From: Chrysoperla carnea
Taxonomy: Eukaryota; Arthropoda; Insecta; Neuroptera; Chrysopidae
Direction of reading: 5' to 3'
DNA length: 64,000 bases
Assembly (NCBI RefSeq): GCF_905475395.1
Contig: NC_058340.1
Coordinates: forward strand, 64,768,181-64,832,180
In this document: piece after piece, positions 33,701 through 46,300 of the stretch
Layout: each line of letters opens with the position of its first letter
How positions within the stretch are numbered: the stretch's first letter is position 1
Made by a program: the position numbers and the translations under genes
The notes under the pieces: model-generated
Seen by the model: only the letters and a program-made list of their open reading frames with translations
Told to the model about the DNA's origin: nothing
Database searches by the model: none

Positions 33701-36700
33701 AAACTTTCGTGATAAAATAATCCACAAAAAAAAGTGCGTAATTATTGGAATAAAAAACAAATAGTTTTATGAAGCGTATGACAAAAAAAAAAATTAACAT
33801 TGAAATAATTTATTGTTTACATAATCTTGAAAAAAATAATAACTAATTAATTTATATTTTATAATATTTTTACTCTTTTCACATAAAAAATTTTTTATCC
33901 TTTAAAAAAACGTTATCTTAACTATGAAAATCACGTGTGAGAATTAGTTGTTTCATATCTCAATTAATAAATAAACATATATCTCTTAATTATATTATTA
34001 GATAAAATGTTTATTAAAATGTTTGTATTAAAATATAAAATATTATTTAATAATAATGAATAAATTTTACTTTAATAATAGGTACATATTATTTAAATTT
34101 ATTAGGGTAATATTTTCATTAAAAAAAATTTAATTAAAGGAAGATACATTGCTTTAGTTATGTAAAATAAACACAGCATTGTAAATTAATTATGTTTACT
34201 AATAGATGAAAATTAAATAAAAATATGAATTATGTTAACTTATGAACAAGTGAAAACAAACAATTGACTGAGTTAATTGTTGAAATACCATGCATAGATA
34301 GTATTGATTACTCTATCACATTACACATACATACTTTTCACACATATATAACTGATATTCCCATATAATACATACTATGAAATTTACACCTAATTTACGC
34401 CCTCACAGGTAAACAGTGATGTTTTTGAGTAATCGTGATGACAGACGGACAGACAGACAACCGAAAATGGACTAATTAGGTGATTTTATGAACACCTATA
34501 CCAATATTTTTTTCGTAGCATCAATATTTTTAAGCGTTACAAACTTGGGACAAAACTTAGTATACCTTGGTATATTTCATATACATAGTATAGTAATAGT
34601 ATGTTTAGCGTATGATGGAAAATTTGATTTATTTACTCGTTGTTTTATTTCAAAAAGGTGGGAATAACTGTTGGCTCCTCCGATAATTTTCCTATTTCGT
34701 TTATATTTACATCGAAATATAACGATTTAAATACGAAAAGGGTTGTAAGTTTATCTAGAAATTGAAACCCATTGAAAAAGTCATACATTAAATTAGTCTT
34801 CAGGCAGTATTCTTTTTGATAAATGATTAATAAATACACACTTGAAACTTCGTGAATGACTTTCTTTTGACAAATATAAAACCTTCTCTCTACTACTTTT
34901 TTTCGAAAGTGCCACGTTTTCAGTTGAGCATGATAACGTCATATTTAAGCTATCGGTCTGGAAAAATGCAGCAAGGAGTTTGTCGTGTACTATATCCACT
35001 TGATAACCTTGAAAATTATGCAGCAGTAGTTTTTTCCAATACATACATAGTTCACTTTTGCTGAATTGTTTAATAATTATTAATGTTAATTATTAATTAT
35101 TAAGTGATAGTAGTAGTGTACGAATAATTCCTTGCTGCGTTTTTTCAGAGCGGATAGCTTAAATATGGCATCATTCTCATTTAAAAACGTAGAACTTTCG
35201 AAAAAAGTTGTAGAGAGAAAGTTTGGTAAAATCGACAAAAAGAAGTCACAGAAGAAGATTCAAGTATGTATTGATCATTTAACAAAAAGGGTGCAGTCCC
35301 GCGGACTATTTGTATAACATCATGTTTTGTTCTAAATTGTAGAAAATAAATCGTACGTTATTTTTCAATTTTCTGTCCTTTATCAAGGTGCAGAATTTCT
35401 TTGTGTCGATTCGATTCACATTATTGATAAGCAAAAAAAGTCAAATGTTTATAAAATTACAAATTGGTTAATTTGTTGGGCTTCCAAAAACTTGAGACTA
35501 TGCCTATTGCAAGGCACTACTTGACCCAGTCTGGAATCGCCACTAACGCGAATAAAGAAATCGTTATTTTTCGAAGCAAACTAAATATTATGCTGGGTAA
35601 CAACCCAAAATGAGTTGATAATATTTGGATCTTAATTTTAGTATCTACCTCAGACTTTTGATATTAAAAAAATTTCCTCAGTTCCTAGATTTATTTCTTA
35701 GTAATTACGAGATATTTAATTAAAAAATAAATTTAAGAAAAATTTTTAATTACAGCCAACATTATCTGTGGACAAACGTACCTTGCAAGCAGCTGCATCA
35801 GAAAGAGTGCAAACTACATTTACAGAACGATCACAATTGAAATATGCACGTAGAATTGTTGTAAAATTAGGAAGTGCTGTGATTACTCGAGAAGATGAAC
35901 ATGGTCTTGCACTTGGACGTCTTGCATCTATTGTGGAACAGGTAATTTATAATCAATTTTCTGATCAAACAAATTACGTAAATTTCGTAATAACCCGATC
36001 ATCTTAGTCAAAAAAGGGGTCAAGTTTGGACTTTAACGGAATAAACAGAATATTTATTTTGATAGTAAAAAATGTTTACTCAAAATTCGCATATGGTCAT
36101 ATGTCAGCGTTCTTAGATATTCAAGGTCAAAGGTAGAAAAAACGTTTCCTTTGCCTTCAATCGTATTTACATTTATTATAAGACTTGTAGAAGATAAAAT
36201 GTTCTACAAATTTTATCTGAAGTATCTAGTGGAGAGTAATTCTAGTCTTTTACTTTATCGCATGACTTCGAACACAGAATTTGGATGACTCGTATGTGCC
36301 ACAAGTGAATGGAAATTTTCTGACGTATAACTTTTTTCAGGTTGCTGAATGCCATAATGAAGGACGAGAATGTATTATGGTCACCAGTGGTGCCGTAGCA
36401 TTTGGTAAACAAAAATTGACTCAAGAATTATTGATGTCATTGTCAATGCGTGAAACTTTATCACCAAAAGATCACACTAGAGAGGTAACACTTTAAACCT
36501 TACATTTTAAAAATAAATCTAATACTTTTTTGAAAAAAATCGAAATAGGATGCTGGAATGTTATTAGAGCCCCGTGCCGCTGCTGCCGTAGGTCAATCAG
36601 GTCTTATGTCGTTGTACGAAGCTATGTTTTCACAATATGGTGTTAAAATTGCCCAGGTAATTACAATTTTAAAAATATATTTTTTTTTAGAAATAAATTT

Positions 36701-39700
36701 TTACTTGTTTCTTTTTCTTTAGGTTTTAGTTACGAAGCCAGATTTTTACAATGAAATGACTCGTCGTAATTTGTTTAGTACGTTAACCGAACTGATAAGT
36801 TTAAATATTGTTCCAATTATTAACACAAATGATGCCGTTTCACCCCCACCTCAAATTGATGAACCTGTCGCTGGAACACCAACAAAACGGGTAAGTAATT
36901 TAACATCCTTTTTTTTGTGTCACATTTACATTACATTTAGCATTTTCAAACTGTTAACTTTTTTTCATTTTCACAGGGACTTAGTTTGAAAGATAACGAC
37001 AGTTTAGCCGCTATGGTTGCCGCCGAAGTAAAATCTGATTTGTTAATTTTAATGTCTGACGTAAATGGTATCTACACAAAACCACCATGGGAAGATGGTG
37101 CCCGTTTAATTCATACATACACCTCAGATTTCCGTAATACTTTACAATTCGGTAAAAAATCCAAAGTTGGTACCGGTGGTATGGACTCAAAAGTGAATGC
37201 CGCGACATGGGCATTAGATCGTGGTGTTGGTGTTGTTATTTGTAATGGTATGCAAGAGAAAGCTATTAAAATGATTATTAATGGAAGAAAAATTGGTACA
37301 TTCTTTACGGAATCGAACATTAGTGCATCAACACCAGTGGAAACTTTGGCTGAGAATGGTATGTATTGATCGAAGTTTGAATACTAGCCACAAAATCCTT
37401 AACAAGGCTTTTTATACCCTATATATGAAATATATCAGAGTATATTAAGTTTAGCATCAAGTTTGTAACGCTTAGAAATATTGATGCTAATACAAAAGTT
37501 TGGTATAGATGTAAAACATAAGACATAAAATTAATCCATTTTTAACAGATATGTTTCGTAACCTCAAGGATTTAAAGCCTCATTGTATCTCATTTGCATA
37601 AGTACACTTACAGTATTTAATTCAAATCAATATTATTTTATTTACTAATAACTTTTATACATAATAAATATTTTATATTATTGTTTTTATTGTAAATGAC
37701 TCATCAATAACTATGAAAATATTCAATAGGGTTGAAGGTTATATGAAAAATATAACCTTTTTTAACCTCATCATGTTGGGTTATCTTCTGTACATTACGG
37801 GGACACAAAGGAACTTTAAATTAACCCGACTGCATGCAGTTGAAGTTTGCCAGAAATTTCCATAAATGATATGGAATGAATAGTCCAAAATCATATTTTA
37901 AAAATGAATCTTCATTGCATCATGAATAATCTGTTTCAGCTCGATCTGGTGGCCGTGCTCTCCAAAGTTTAACACCAGAAGAACGTGCCTCAGCTGTAAA
38001 TACTCTCGCTGATTTACTCATCTCCAAACAAAACGAAGTATTAGATGCTAACGCACGTGATTTACAAGAAGCAACCAAATCCGGTTTAGCGAAACCGTTA
38101 TTAAGTCGTCTCTCTTTAACACCCAGTAAATTGAAGAACTTAGCTGTTGGATTACGTCAAATTGCTGAAGCTAGTCATAACAATGTTGGCCGAGTATTAC
38201 GCCGTACAAAATTAGCCGATGGTTTATCCTTAAAACAAATCACCGTGCCAATTGGAGTACTCTTAGTTATTTTCGAATCACGACCAGACTCCTTACCTCA
38301 AGTAGCCTCGTTAGCAATCGCATCCGCTAACGGTTTATTATTAAAGGGTGGAAAAGAAGCCGCAGCCAGTAATAAAGCTTTAATGGAACTTGTAAAAGAA
38401 GCTTTATCCACAGTTGGTGCAACGAATGCCGTATCATTGGTATCAACTCGAGAAGAAATTGGTGATCTTTTATGTATGGAGAAACACATCGACTTAATTA
38501 TCCCACGTGGTTCAAGTGACTTAGTCCGCTCAATTCAACAACAAAGTCAACATATTCCAGTGTTAGGTCATGCTGAAGGTATCTGTCATGTGTATATCGA
38601 TAAAGAAGCTGATCTAAAGAAAGCCTTGAAAATCATCCGTGACTCGAAATGCGATTATCCAGCGGCTTGTAATGCTATGGAAACCTTGTTAATTCATGAA
38701 GATTTAATGAAAACTGACTTCTTCTCAAGTGTTTGTAATATGTTGAAAAATGAAGGTGTGAAAATTTACTCAGGGCCAAACTTGAACAAATTATTAACTT
38801 TTGGACCACCGCTAGCGAAATCATTGAAACATGAATATGGAGCACTTGAATGTTGCATAGAAGTTGTCCATGATATAAACCATGCTATTGATCATATTCA
38901 TACTTATGGAAGTTCACATACGGAAGTTATCGTCACTGAAGACAGTAAGTTACAGGAAAAATTTTAATATTCCTACCATAAACCTTGTTCTCTCTCTCTT
39001 TTCATGATCGACCATAATTTGAAAAAATATGACAAATTGCATGCATTGCATTTTTGTAAGATATTTTTTCAAGAGTTTAATGCAGAAAAAATTGTTTTGG
39101 TCTGCACTAAAATGCGTCAATTTACTAGGATTTTTTCCATAAGGGTTCTTAAGAAAGAAACTCTTTTAACAACGTCTGTTAACTCGAGGCTCATTTTACC
39201 ATATTTGTATAGACTTATATTTTGGCAAAATTATGAAATTTGGTACAATTTAAAAGCCTTCGAGACAGCAAATCTAAGCAAAAAAGTATCTGTCTGTTAG
39301 TTATCTGCCTGTTATTATATTTCCATTCAAACGAAACAAAAAAATTAAAATCGATTCATCCGTTTAAGCACAACGATGCCACAGACAGGCAGACAGAAAA
39401 ACACACACATAGCGGTCAAATTTATAACACCCCCTTTTTTTGGTTCGGGGGTTATAAATAGTGCTATTAACTTTCCGTCCATTTTCAGAACAAACAGCCG
39501 AAGCATTCCAACGACAAGTGGACAGTGCTTGTGTATTCCACAATGCAAGTTCCCGTTTTGCAGATGGTTTCCGATTTGGTTTAGGCGCTGAAGTTGGTAT
39601 TAGTACAGCTCGAATTCATGCACGTGGTCCCGTCGGTGTCGAAGGTTTATTAACAACAAAATGGGTATTATCTGGTGAAGATCATGCCGCTGCTGATTTT

Positions 39701-39748
39701 GCTGAAGGAGGTGGTCGTACATTTGTACATGAATCATTACCATTATAG
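30578..39748 (+). CDS. P5CS: Delta-1-pyrroline-5-carboxylate synthase, complete, 8 coding exons
   Basis: Bifunctional mitochondrial enzyme (ALDH18A1 orthologue). Its glutamate 5-kinase half phosphorylates glutamate with ATP and its gamma-glutamyl phosphate reductase half reduces the product with NADPH to P5C, the precursor of proline and ornithine. Exons: 30578-30715, 35756-35941, 36341-36484, 36549-36656, 36723-36890, 36977-37358, 37940-38944, 39489-39748. Phases agree and give 796 residues, close to the 795 of the human enzyme. Seen in order: Arg/Ser-rich presequence without acidic residues (1-46); kinase motifs [12 protein letters not shown] (Lys83), [25 protein letters not shown] and [10 protein letters not shown]; then reductase motifs [40 protein letters not shown] and [12 protein letters not shown] with catalytic Cys619; then [12 protein letters not shown] and the C-terminal [18 protein letters not shown]. 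Intron 1 is 5.0 kb and holds four repeat insertions; most other introns are 60-600 bp. Confidence 0.97.
31695..32045 (+). repeat. Dispersed repeat family R3, copy 1 (P5CS intron 1)
   Basis: Starts AGCTCGACCCGTGAGGAACT; core TTTATAGGCAATTTTATTAC then GATATGATATACAAATTAC; then GCGATACATTTTTAGACCGT and a distal GAAAAACAGGCTAGAAAAGT. Confidence 0.75.
32770..33165 (+). repeat. Dispersed repeat family R1, copy 4 (P5CS intron 1)
   Basis: One of the longest copies: starts GTATACTAAGTTTAGTCCTA, continues through CCATTTCCGGTTGCCCGTCC and GTAAACGGTTAGAGATAGAA, and ends with TTTGAAACATTTTTTCGTAA then AAATTAGGCG. Confidence 0.85.
34390..34592 (-). repeat. Dispersed repeat family R1, copy 5 (P5CS intron 1)
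   Basis: Minus-strand copy with ACTAAGTTTTGTCCCAAGTT and GTCTGTCTGTCCGTCTGTCA, missing the middle part found in copy 4. Confidence 0.8.
34794..35308 (+). mobile_element. Long-TIR MITE, family TA1, copy 2 (P5CS intron 1)
   Basis: 515-bp copy of the family at 4487-4981: same landmarks GATAACGTCATATTTAAGCT and AACAAAAAGGGTGCAGTCCC, same TA at both ends. Inserted in the P5CS sense strand 450 bp before exon 2. Confidence 0.75.
35756..35941 (+). CDS. P5CS: P5CS coding exon 2 (residues 47-108)
   Basis: Begins the kinase domain: [20 protein letters not shown], then [17 protein letters not shown]. Acceptor ATTACAG, donor GTAATT. Lys83 lies in the ATP/glutamate site motif KLGS. Confidence 0.95.
36341..36484 (+). 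CDS. P5CS: P5CS coding exon 3 (residues 109-156)
   Basis: Encodes [20 protein letters not shown] and FGKQ, the glycine/serine loop of the amino-acid kinase fold, followed by a less conserved [17 protein letters not shown] segment. Donor GTAACA. Confidence 0.95.
36549..36656 (+). CDS. P5CS: P5CS coding exon 4 (residues 157-192)
   Basis: Encodes [20 protein letters not shown] and [10 protein letters not shown], a very conserved kinase block. The preceding intron is only 64 bp. Donor GTAATT. Confidence 0.95.
36723..36890 (+). CDS. P5CS: P5CS coding exon 5 (residues 193-248)
   Basis: Encodes [20 protein letters not shown], then [11 protein letters not shown], the glutamate-binding NTNDA motif. 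Ends with a variable [16 protein letters not shown] segment just before KDND, the region where mammalian P5CS has its two-residue splice variant. I see no duplicated acceptor here. Confidence 0.95.
36977..37358 (+). CDS. P5CS: P5CS coding exon 6 (residues 249-376)
   Basis: Encodes [49 protein letters not shown] and the interdomain stretch [12 protein letters not shown]. Ends in phase 1 (donor GTATGT). A dispersed repeat copy (37412-37552) begins 54 bp into the following intron. Confidence 0.95.
37412..37552 (+). repeat. Dispersed repeat family R1, copy 6, truncated (P5CS intron 6)
   Basis: Only the proximal part is left: ATATTAAGTTTAGCATCAAG, TTTGTAACGCTTAGAAATAT and a TTAATCCATTT end. Confidence 0.75.
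37940..38944 (+). CDS. P5CS: P5CS coding exon 7, most of the reductase domain (residues 376-711)
   Basis: Large 1,005-bp exon with nearly the whole aldehyde-dehydrogenase-like reductase domain, including [38 protein letters not shown] and the active-site Cys619 in [16 protein letters not shown]. Donor GTAAGT, phase 1. Reading through the donor adds only seven unrelated residues before a stop. Confidence 0.97.
39290..39460. repeat. Repeat fragment ending about 30 bp before P5CS exon 8
   Basis: Contains ATCGATTCATCCGTTTAAGC, a CAGACAGGCAGACAGA tract, ACACACATAGCGGTCAAATT and TTTGGTTCGGGGGTTATAAA. This string order is one I associate with a common arthropod dispersed repeat; the class is not certain. 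Confidence 0.6.
39489..39748 (+). CDS. P5CS: P5CS coding exon 8 with stop (residues 711-796)
   Basis: Encodes [40 protein letters not shown] and [20 protein letters not shown], ending HESLPL. Acceptor TTTTCAG. A repeat fragment in the intron ends about 30 bp before this exon. Confidence 0.96.
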
Positions 39749-39834
39749 ATGCGAAGAAATTTAATTTATTTTTTCTGTAATTAATCACAGGGTTGTTTTT
39801 TTTATTAATTAATATATTATTAATTTATAATTTA

Positions 39835-39970
39835 ATTAAACTATAATGCTTTAATAGTTTCATAATGTAAATATAATAATTTTTAGTTTTTGTTAATTAG
39901 TTAATATTTGTAAATTTGTAATAATATGTTAATTTTAAAATATTTTATTTTGTAAGTAATTTTAATTAAA
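39835..39970 (+). promoter_or_regulatory. Candidate P5CS polyadenylation signals
   Basis: There is no AATAAA in the 250 bases after the stop. The common variant ATTAAA occurs at 39835-39840 and 39965-39970, in very AT-rich sequence, so either could be used or both could be chance. Confidence 0.3.
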
Positions 39971-40029
39971 AAAAGTAAAAATATTTAGTACTCATTGTTT
40001 TATTATTTGAATTTCGTCACATTATCTTA

Positions 40030-40317
40030 TATATCATTTCTCTAGCTGTTTTTAGCCGTTAGTTTTCTTTTTCCTTTATCAAATTTCATAATTTATCCCT
40101 CATATTCAATCTTATCGTGCTCGCTAATGACGAAAAATACACTCAAGGTATAAAAATATACCGCTTACGAAAAAACAGGCTAAAAAGATAATATAAAGAT
40201 TTCATTTTGTTCATTATGTAATTTATATATCATATCTGTAATAAAATTGCCTATAAAAAAGTAAATTACCCACTTATATATTATTTCTCTAGCTAACTTT
40301 GAAATTTTATTAAAAAT
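40030..40317 (-). repeat. Dispersed repeat family R3, copy 2 (just 3' of P5CS)
   Basis: The minus strand has TTTTATAGGCAATTTTATTA, CAGATATGATATATAAATTA, AGCCTGTTTTTTCGTAAGCG and GAGGGATAAATTATGAAATT, collinear with copy 1. It begins about 60 bp after the likely P5CS 3' end. Confidence 0.75.
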
Positions 40318-43300
40318 CATATTCGATTCTGAAAATTTTTTTGAAAGCTACGATGTCAGAGATAGATATCTCGACGAAAATAGACAATCATGTTTCACTA
40401 TAACAATTCTTATTTTTCGTTGAAAATAAAGATTATATAATAATTTTCCACAGAAATCCCGTATGAATTCCGCAACTTAGATTTTGTTTAGATAATGCTA
40501 TTCTAATGAGTATACATAATAAAATATATGAAACGCATAATGCTGAAATATTATCATAAACACCTACGTATTAATATATACGAATTTGAGACGTAATTTA
40601 TCGATATCATATCGTCGATATGTACGGGAAGATAAAAGTAAATTGATTGGTAACAATTGATTTAAGATAGTTTGGTCGGACACTCATTTTTCTTAAGAAT
40701 TTGATGGAAACAAAACTTAGTGTTAATCATGGGTGTATTTAACTTTTCTAAGAGTATAAAAAAGAGACAGTTTTAAGTTGACATATATACTTGAAACTCT
40801 AAAAATAACTTCTATCGATAAAAATGCTTCAAGCGAAAAAGGGTGTGTATGCGCACACCTTACGCAGGCATTAAACTTGATCCAGTTTTCTATAATTCTA
40901 TTCTAGCTGACTCTATTTTATAACTGTTAATCGATAGATGAACACTTTTAATTAGGAAGTTGTTATTGATTAAAAAAGTAACATTTTGCCTTCGAAACAT
41001 TTTTCCGCCAAACGTACAGTTTAAGCAAAAAACGAACTGAAAAGATTTACTCAAAATTGTTATTTGGTATAATTGTTTCCCCGAATTCTTGGCACTTTTC
41101 GAAAAAACTTTTCCAATAAATCCTTTCTATAAAGAAAAATAAACTTTTCTATAAAGACCATTTTTGTTCAAATTGAATGTACAAACGTTAAAAAAACTAG
41201 ACTTTATAAACTATTATTTATAAAGAACAATTTTCCAATTAAAGCGTCCTTCATAAAGTTTGTCAGTTATGAATCAAAGTGTGCAATTGTGTGTGTATAT
41301 TGAGTATACGCGTACACACTACATCTAAGTATTATGTACAGTAATATGACTTTTGTTTTATATATTGCACCTGCATATGAGCATGTTTTTATGAGTTTGA
41401 CTATAATGGCCAAAATGGTTCACTGAGGAAATTTGGAAATACTTCGTAGAAAGATTCATAGCGTTTAAGATTTTTAAATATGATAATGAAACACATTCTC
41501 TAAATTTTTCTTTGTATAAGAAACACATCGCTTTAATTTTTTCATAAACTTAATAAATCACTGTGTAAATATGTAAATAAAAATGATAATATTCGTAGGT
41601 GTACGTACATATCAATAACAGTACTTAATATACAGGAGCGTAAATATTAAAAGGATCTAAACAAATTAATTTTATCAAAAAATTTTCATTTTTAGAAAAC
41701 TCCAAACAAACTGAGAAAACTTTATCCAATTAATCTTAATATTCTATTTCATTTTCCAGTCTTTTTATACAGTAAGCGTGTTAAGCAAATTCTTATATTT
41801 CATGAATTAAGTGTTGAGATCGTTGGACTCAAGAAATATTTACTTCTTATCAACAACTAAATAAACGCATTTAATTCAATCTAGTTATCTTTTTTTTTAC
41901 TGTGTAAATTCCCTAAATTTTCAAATCTTCTCAATGAATTTAATTTTCTATATGGTAGTAATCATGCTAATACATCATCCCCTCTCGCCTCAAATCAAGA
42001 AATTTCTTACCTGTCATTGGGTTTTACATAAATTAATGAATAAGATTATACGGGAAAGCTTTCGTAAAAAGTACAAGTAAAAGTAATACCTACAAGTGAC
42101 AAAATTATTAATTGACACTAATCAATTAATTTTTATAAAAAATGTCATCAGTTCATAATTAGTTAAATGATTTATTGGGTACAAAACCTCAATGTAACAA
42201 AAAACGAAAGGGGAAAAATGTTATTTTAAGATGAACTTTCTTACATTAATTTTAGCCTAAGCGCTAGCTATTGGTGTTAAGAGCTTTTATAATAATTTGA
42301 GAGCTACATACATTTTTTTAACAATGACAATAAGATTAGTATTTTTTGAGATATCTCAGTTTCACATAGAATATTTTCGGCGATATCCTAAAAACTACTC
42401 ATTTAATCATTTAATAAACCTGATTTACCTGTCTTTGGGACCATAATTATCCTATATGCCAAATTTTATTAAATTCCACAATAAAATTTTTTAACGATTT
42501 TCTCGATTTTTTCATAGGAGAGGAGTACTTACCTAAGAAAAGCGGAAGATTACATTCGATTTTGATAAAAATCATTTTTTAGATTAATTTTGACCCAAAA
42601 AATGTTAAAATCGTACCCTTTTGAAGATTAGATTCGGTTAATACCTCAGAAACTTCCTCTAAACTGACATTTTTGTCAAAAAAAAAAAAAATTATTATTT
42701 AATGAAAGTCATATTCGAAGATAAATAGAACCCAAAATTGAGAAAATTTAAGTGGAAATTTTGAACAGCCGTATGTATTTTCTCTATCAGAATACTCTCG
42801 AATTCGATAATTTTCAATTTTAGATGCATATTTCTTTAAAATAATGAAAATTATTTTTTCTTATATTAGATATCCAGCGCCTAGACTAAATACACTTCGT
42901 ACGTACATGCATGCACAACGAACTTACAAACGTAATAAATACTTTCGACATGTTTCTTTTCTATATTCCATTCGTAATATGACTTCACCATTACGTTTGC
43001 GCTAAAAAGGTATATTGATTATTCGAACGGGGTGGTTTTTATATCATCATAGTCACACAGAGCTTATTTGTGTTACAAGTCAAGCCGGTTAATAATAATA
43101 ATTATTCGAAAAAAATTAATCACATAAATAAATTCAGTGTTTACCCATAAAAAATTGATTTCAAAATTTATTGCGAACAAGAAATTATTTAAAATATTTC
43201 AAATGAAATTCAATCTCATTTTTAATCTCTGAAAAAAATCTCACCTGAATCACTGAATAATTAATTAGTAAATTTATTATAATTAGTGTTGACACCTGTG

Positions 43301-43320
43301 AGTGTTAAAAATTTACCGAA
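40318..43320. other. Intergenic upstream of Syt4, no gene seen
   Basis: Holds the diverged R5 copy (42405-42620). A string with CGTACGTACATGCATGCACA lies at 42899-42918. The Syt4 promoter and any non-coding first exon should lie in the right part; no core element is convincing. Confidence 0.5.
42405..42620. repeat. Foldback repeat, family R5, diverged copy
   Basis: Shares CGATTTTCTCGATTTTTTCA, GGAGTAC and AAATTTTATTAAATTCCA with the cluster at 5955-6330 in opposite orientation. Confidence 0.5.
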
Positions 43321-43360
43321 ATGTCGGATGACGGGCCGAAAATTAAAGCAATCGAACGGG
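43321..43360 (+). CDS. Syt4: Syt4 coding exon 1 (residues 1-14)
   Basis: ATG context CCGAAATG, peptide [13 protein letters not shown], donor GTAAGT with the last G completing Val (G+TT) in exon 2. I chose it because it joins in phase to the transmembrane exon, which has no ATG of its own before the helix. The intron is 3.3 kb. Confidence 0.7.
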
Positions 43361-46300
43361 GTAAGTCTAAAAAAAACAATATTTTTTAGTTTTCATATTT
43401 TGACCTCTATTCAAATTAGGTATCTAATTAAATTTTCTAATGGAAGCTGAGCACTGCTATTTCGATTTTCTTGAAGTTTATGTAGAATTTTAACAATGCT
43501 TTGTTAAAATTGCTTATAATTATGTATATATATGCAACTTGTAATGTTAATGAGTAATACGAGTTGCATATATATTATTTTGAATGAGCGTATGTTTTTT
43601 AATGGAAAAACATTATGAGTCATACATGTTTTGTAGTAAAGGAAAACAGCTTTGTTGTTGTAAAAAAAAGCATGAAAATTTGTAATTTTGGATAATTTTA
43701 TCGAATTTAATTTTACGATTTTCGTTAATTTTATTTTCCAATTATGATTACTAATACAAATTTTTGATATCTTATTTTTATTTTTTCGTTTTATTAAATA
43801 AATAACCCACAAAATAAACTATAAATATTAAAATGAAAAATTGGTTTTCAAAATTTTTAAAAATTATAATAACTTTATAAAATCGAAAATAATTTCCACC
43901 ATAATTATTTATCAAACTTGAAAATGTTCAGCGAAAAACGAAAAACATGATTTCATATAATCAATAGAAACTGTTTTATTTCGCTAAAAAATTAGCTAAC
44001 TTGTAACAAAATTTCTCCGAAAAAAAATTGCCTTAAAACAAAAATTATATTAATAGTTTAATTTCGAATAAAATTTAATGATTTGCAAAATTAGTTTAGT
44101 TCCTTTAAAGTTCAATTAAAGGTGTCTACAGACGTTTAAGTTTTTGTACCTGTTACTTTAACAATGAATACTGATCATACTGATCACCGAAAGGCTTAAA
44201 AACTAAATTTCATTCAAGGCTCGAATTTTTATTTTGAATATTTACGGTTCAATTAACAAAATGTGTGGGTTTTTTGTATATAAAATGTTTACATTAATAC
44301 GTCATATATTTATGTAACAATATTATACAGAATACAGAGTGCGTGGAAAAATATTGCAATTATTTTAATGCGTAGTCACACTACCTAAGTAGATACAGGT
44401 TGATTGGGTCTCTTACTTATCCATATCTATCCAGACAATAAATATTTTTAGAATGTATGGTGGTCAAGTAATTTCAAGTAAACACATTAAAAAAAATTTT
44501 TTTTTTCAATTTCGATAGTGAATTATGTTTTAACTTGACGATATCAGACGTAGTTTATGGCGTAGTTTTCATAATATTGAAAATTGAAAATATTCAGCTA
44601 TCGTTATTTCGAATACCAAGACAGATATTCCAAGTGAAAATTATCAAAAACTTTCAAAATATGTCGTTTTTTGAGATTTCTTCATAAGAGCAATTCTATT
44701 CATTTTCAATGAAATTTTTCTTCAAAATTTGCATGGTGATACCTAAACTGAAATTTTAACCACATTTTTACCCCGACTATACTATGACGAGGGTTATGTG
44801 TTTGACCGGTATATATGTATGTTCATCTGTTCCCAAATGGCTTCTAAACTATACTTATTATAATTTGACTAATAAGGTTTCGTTAAAAGCGTCTTGATTG
44901 CCCGATGATTATAGGCTATGTGACGTCCCATTGAATTTAATTTGGCTCCCGCTAGAGGACATAAAGTTTTCATCGAAATTCAATTCATCATAACAATTTC
45001 AGATGAAAATATTTTCTTGTTTTAATAATTTTAATAGCGTGATTCTATAGACGTCGGGCTTTTAGTTTTTGAACCTTATTTTATGATTGATTAAAAGTCT
45101 ACCTATAAAAAAAATTCTGAGCCTTTAAATCAAACATTGTTGTCATGCTCGTACATTATTAAATAACAAAATGCGAATTTTCATATCATGCGTCATTATT
45201 TTCTTAGAATAAATAAACTGAAAATGGGACCATAGCTTATCACATGAAGTTAAACGTGTTGTTAAACGTGTCAACACTTTTCATCGAAAAATGAAAAATT
45301 GTTTTTTCTAGAATGTATTTCGTAACGAAACGAATTACCATATTCCATTAGCTTTTTTCATATTTTTTTGGTTACTTTCAAAAATTCAAAAGTTTTCCTA
45401 TAAAAAATTTGTGATTTCTTTATCTTTAAAAGGTATTATATTTCTTATCAGAAATATTTAAGAAATTAACAAGAGTAGAAAAACTTTCGTTAACAAGATA
45501 AAATTTTTACTCTTGGGCTTAAAAAGTTAAAATTTCATTTAAGTATAATATTCCTAAGATTTTTTTTTGTTAATCTCTGCAACTAAGCCAAACTAGAAGA
45601 AAACAAAGAGATATTTATCACCTAATAAACAGAAAGATATTTTTATTATTTATTTTTTTTCTAAAGTTTAAATAAACTTTTTCGTACTAAAAACATATAT
45701 AAAAATCAATATGGACTTTTTTAATCCTACTACGGTGAGTTTATAAAATATTAAAGGGTGCATTATTATACCTGACTAAATAATTATATTAATTTAAAAA
45801 TTAATACAATAAATCGGTAGTAATAACTTTATATTATCCTTCGAATTTTAATTAAAGTTGAAATTTTGGTTAAATACTTAATTTAAGTATTGGTAAGGCC
45901 AATTTTAAACCATGAAATACGATCATTTTATGCCTTATTGATCAAAAATCGATTCTTAAGAAGTAAACTCCAAAAAAAATTTAAAAACAAATTATTTTCC
46001 TAATCCGCCCTTTTGTTTTTCTAAGAAAATGAGCAAATATATCACTAAGAAAATGAGCATCAAATAAGATGAAAAGGCACAAAAAAGGGTAGTTTTGGGA
46101 AAAAACTGATGAAATTGGCAAAATATAGAAATGACTAAGAAAAACGAAATATTTCGATTCTTAGAATACACGTCCACTTAGTTTGATCGCTCCTGTTAAT
46201 TGGCTGTTTAACTTTAATCACTGACTGTTTCCTACGATAATATTTGAAGTAAAGGATCAAAGTTAATTAGCCAAGAACCATCTGTCAAGTAAAAAAGAAA

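Noticed and set aside
38131-38967. A separate reductase gene starting at internal Met440 of P5CS
   Set aside because: The frame is open upstream to the exon 7 acceptor and joins in phase with exon 6; it is part of the bifunctional P5CS.
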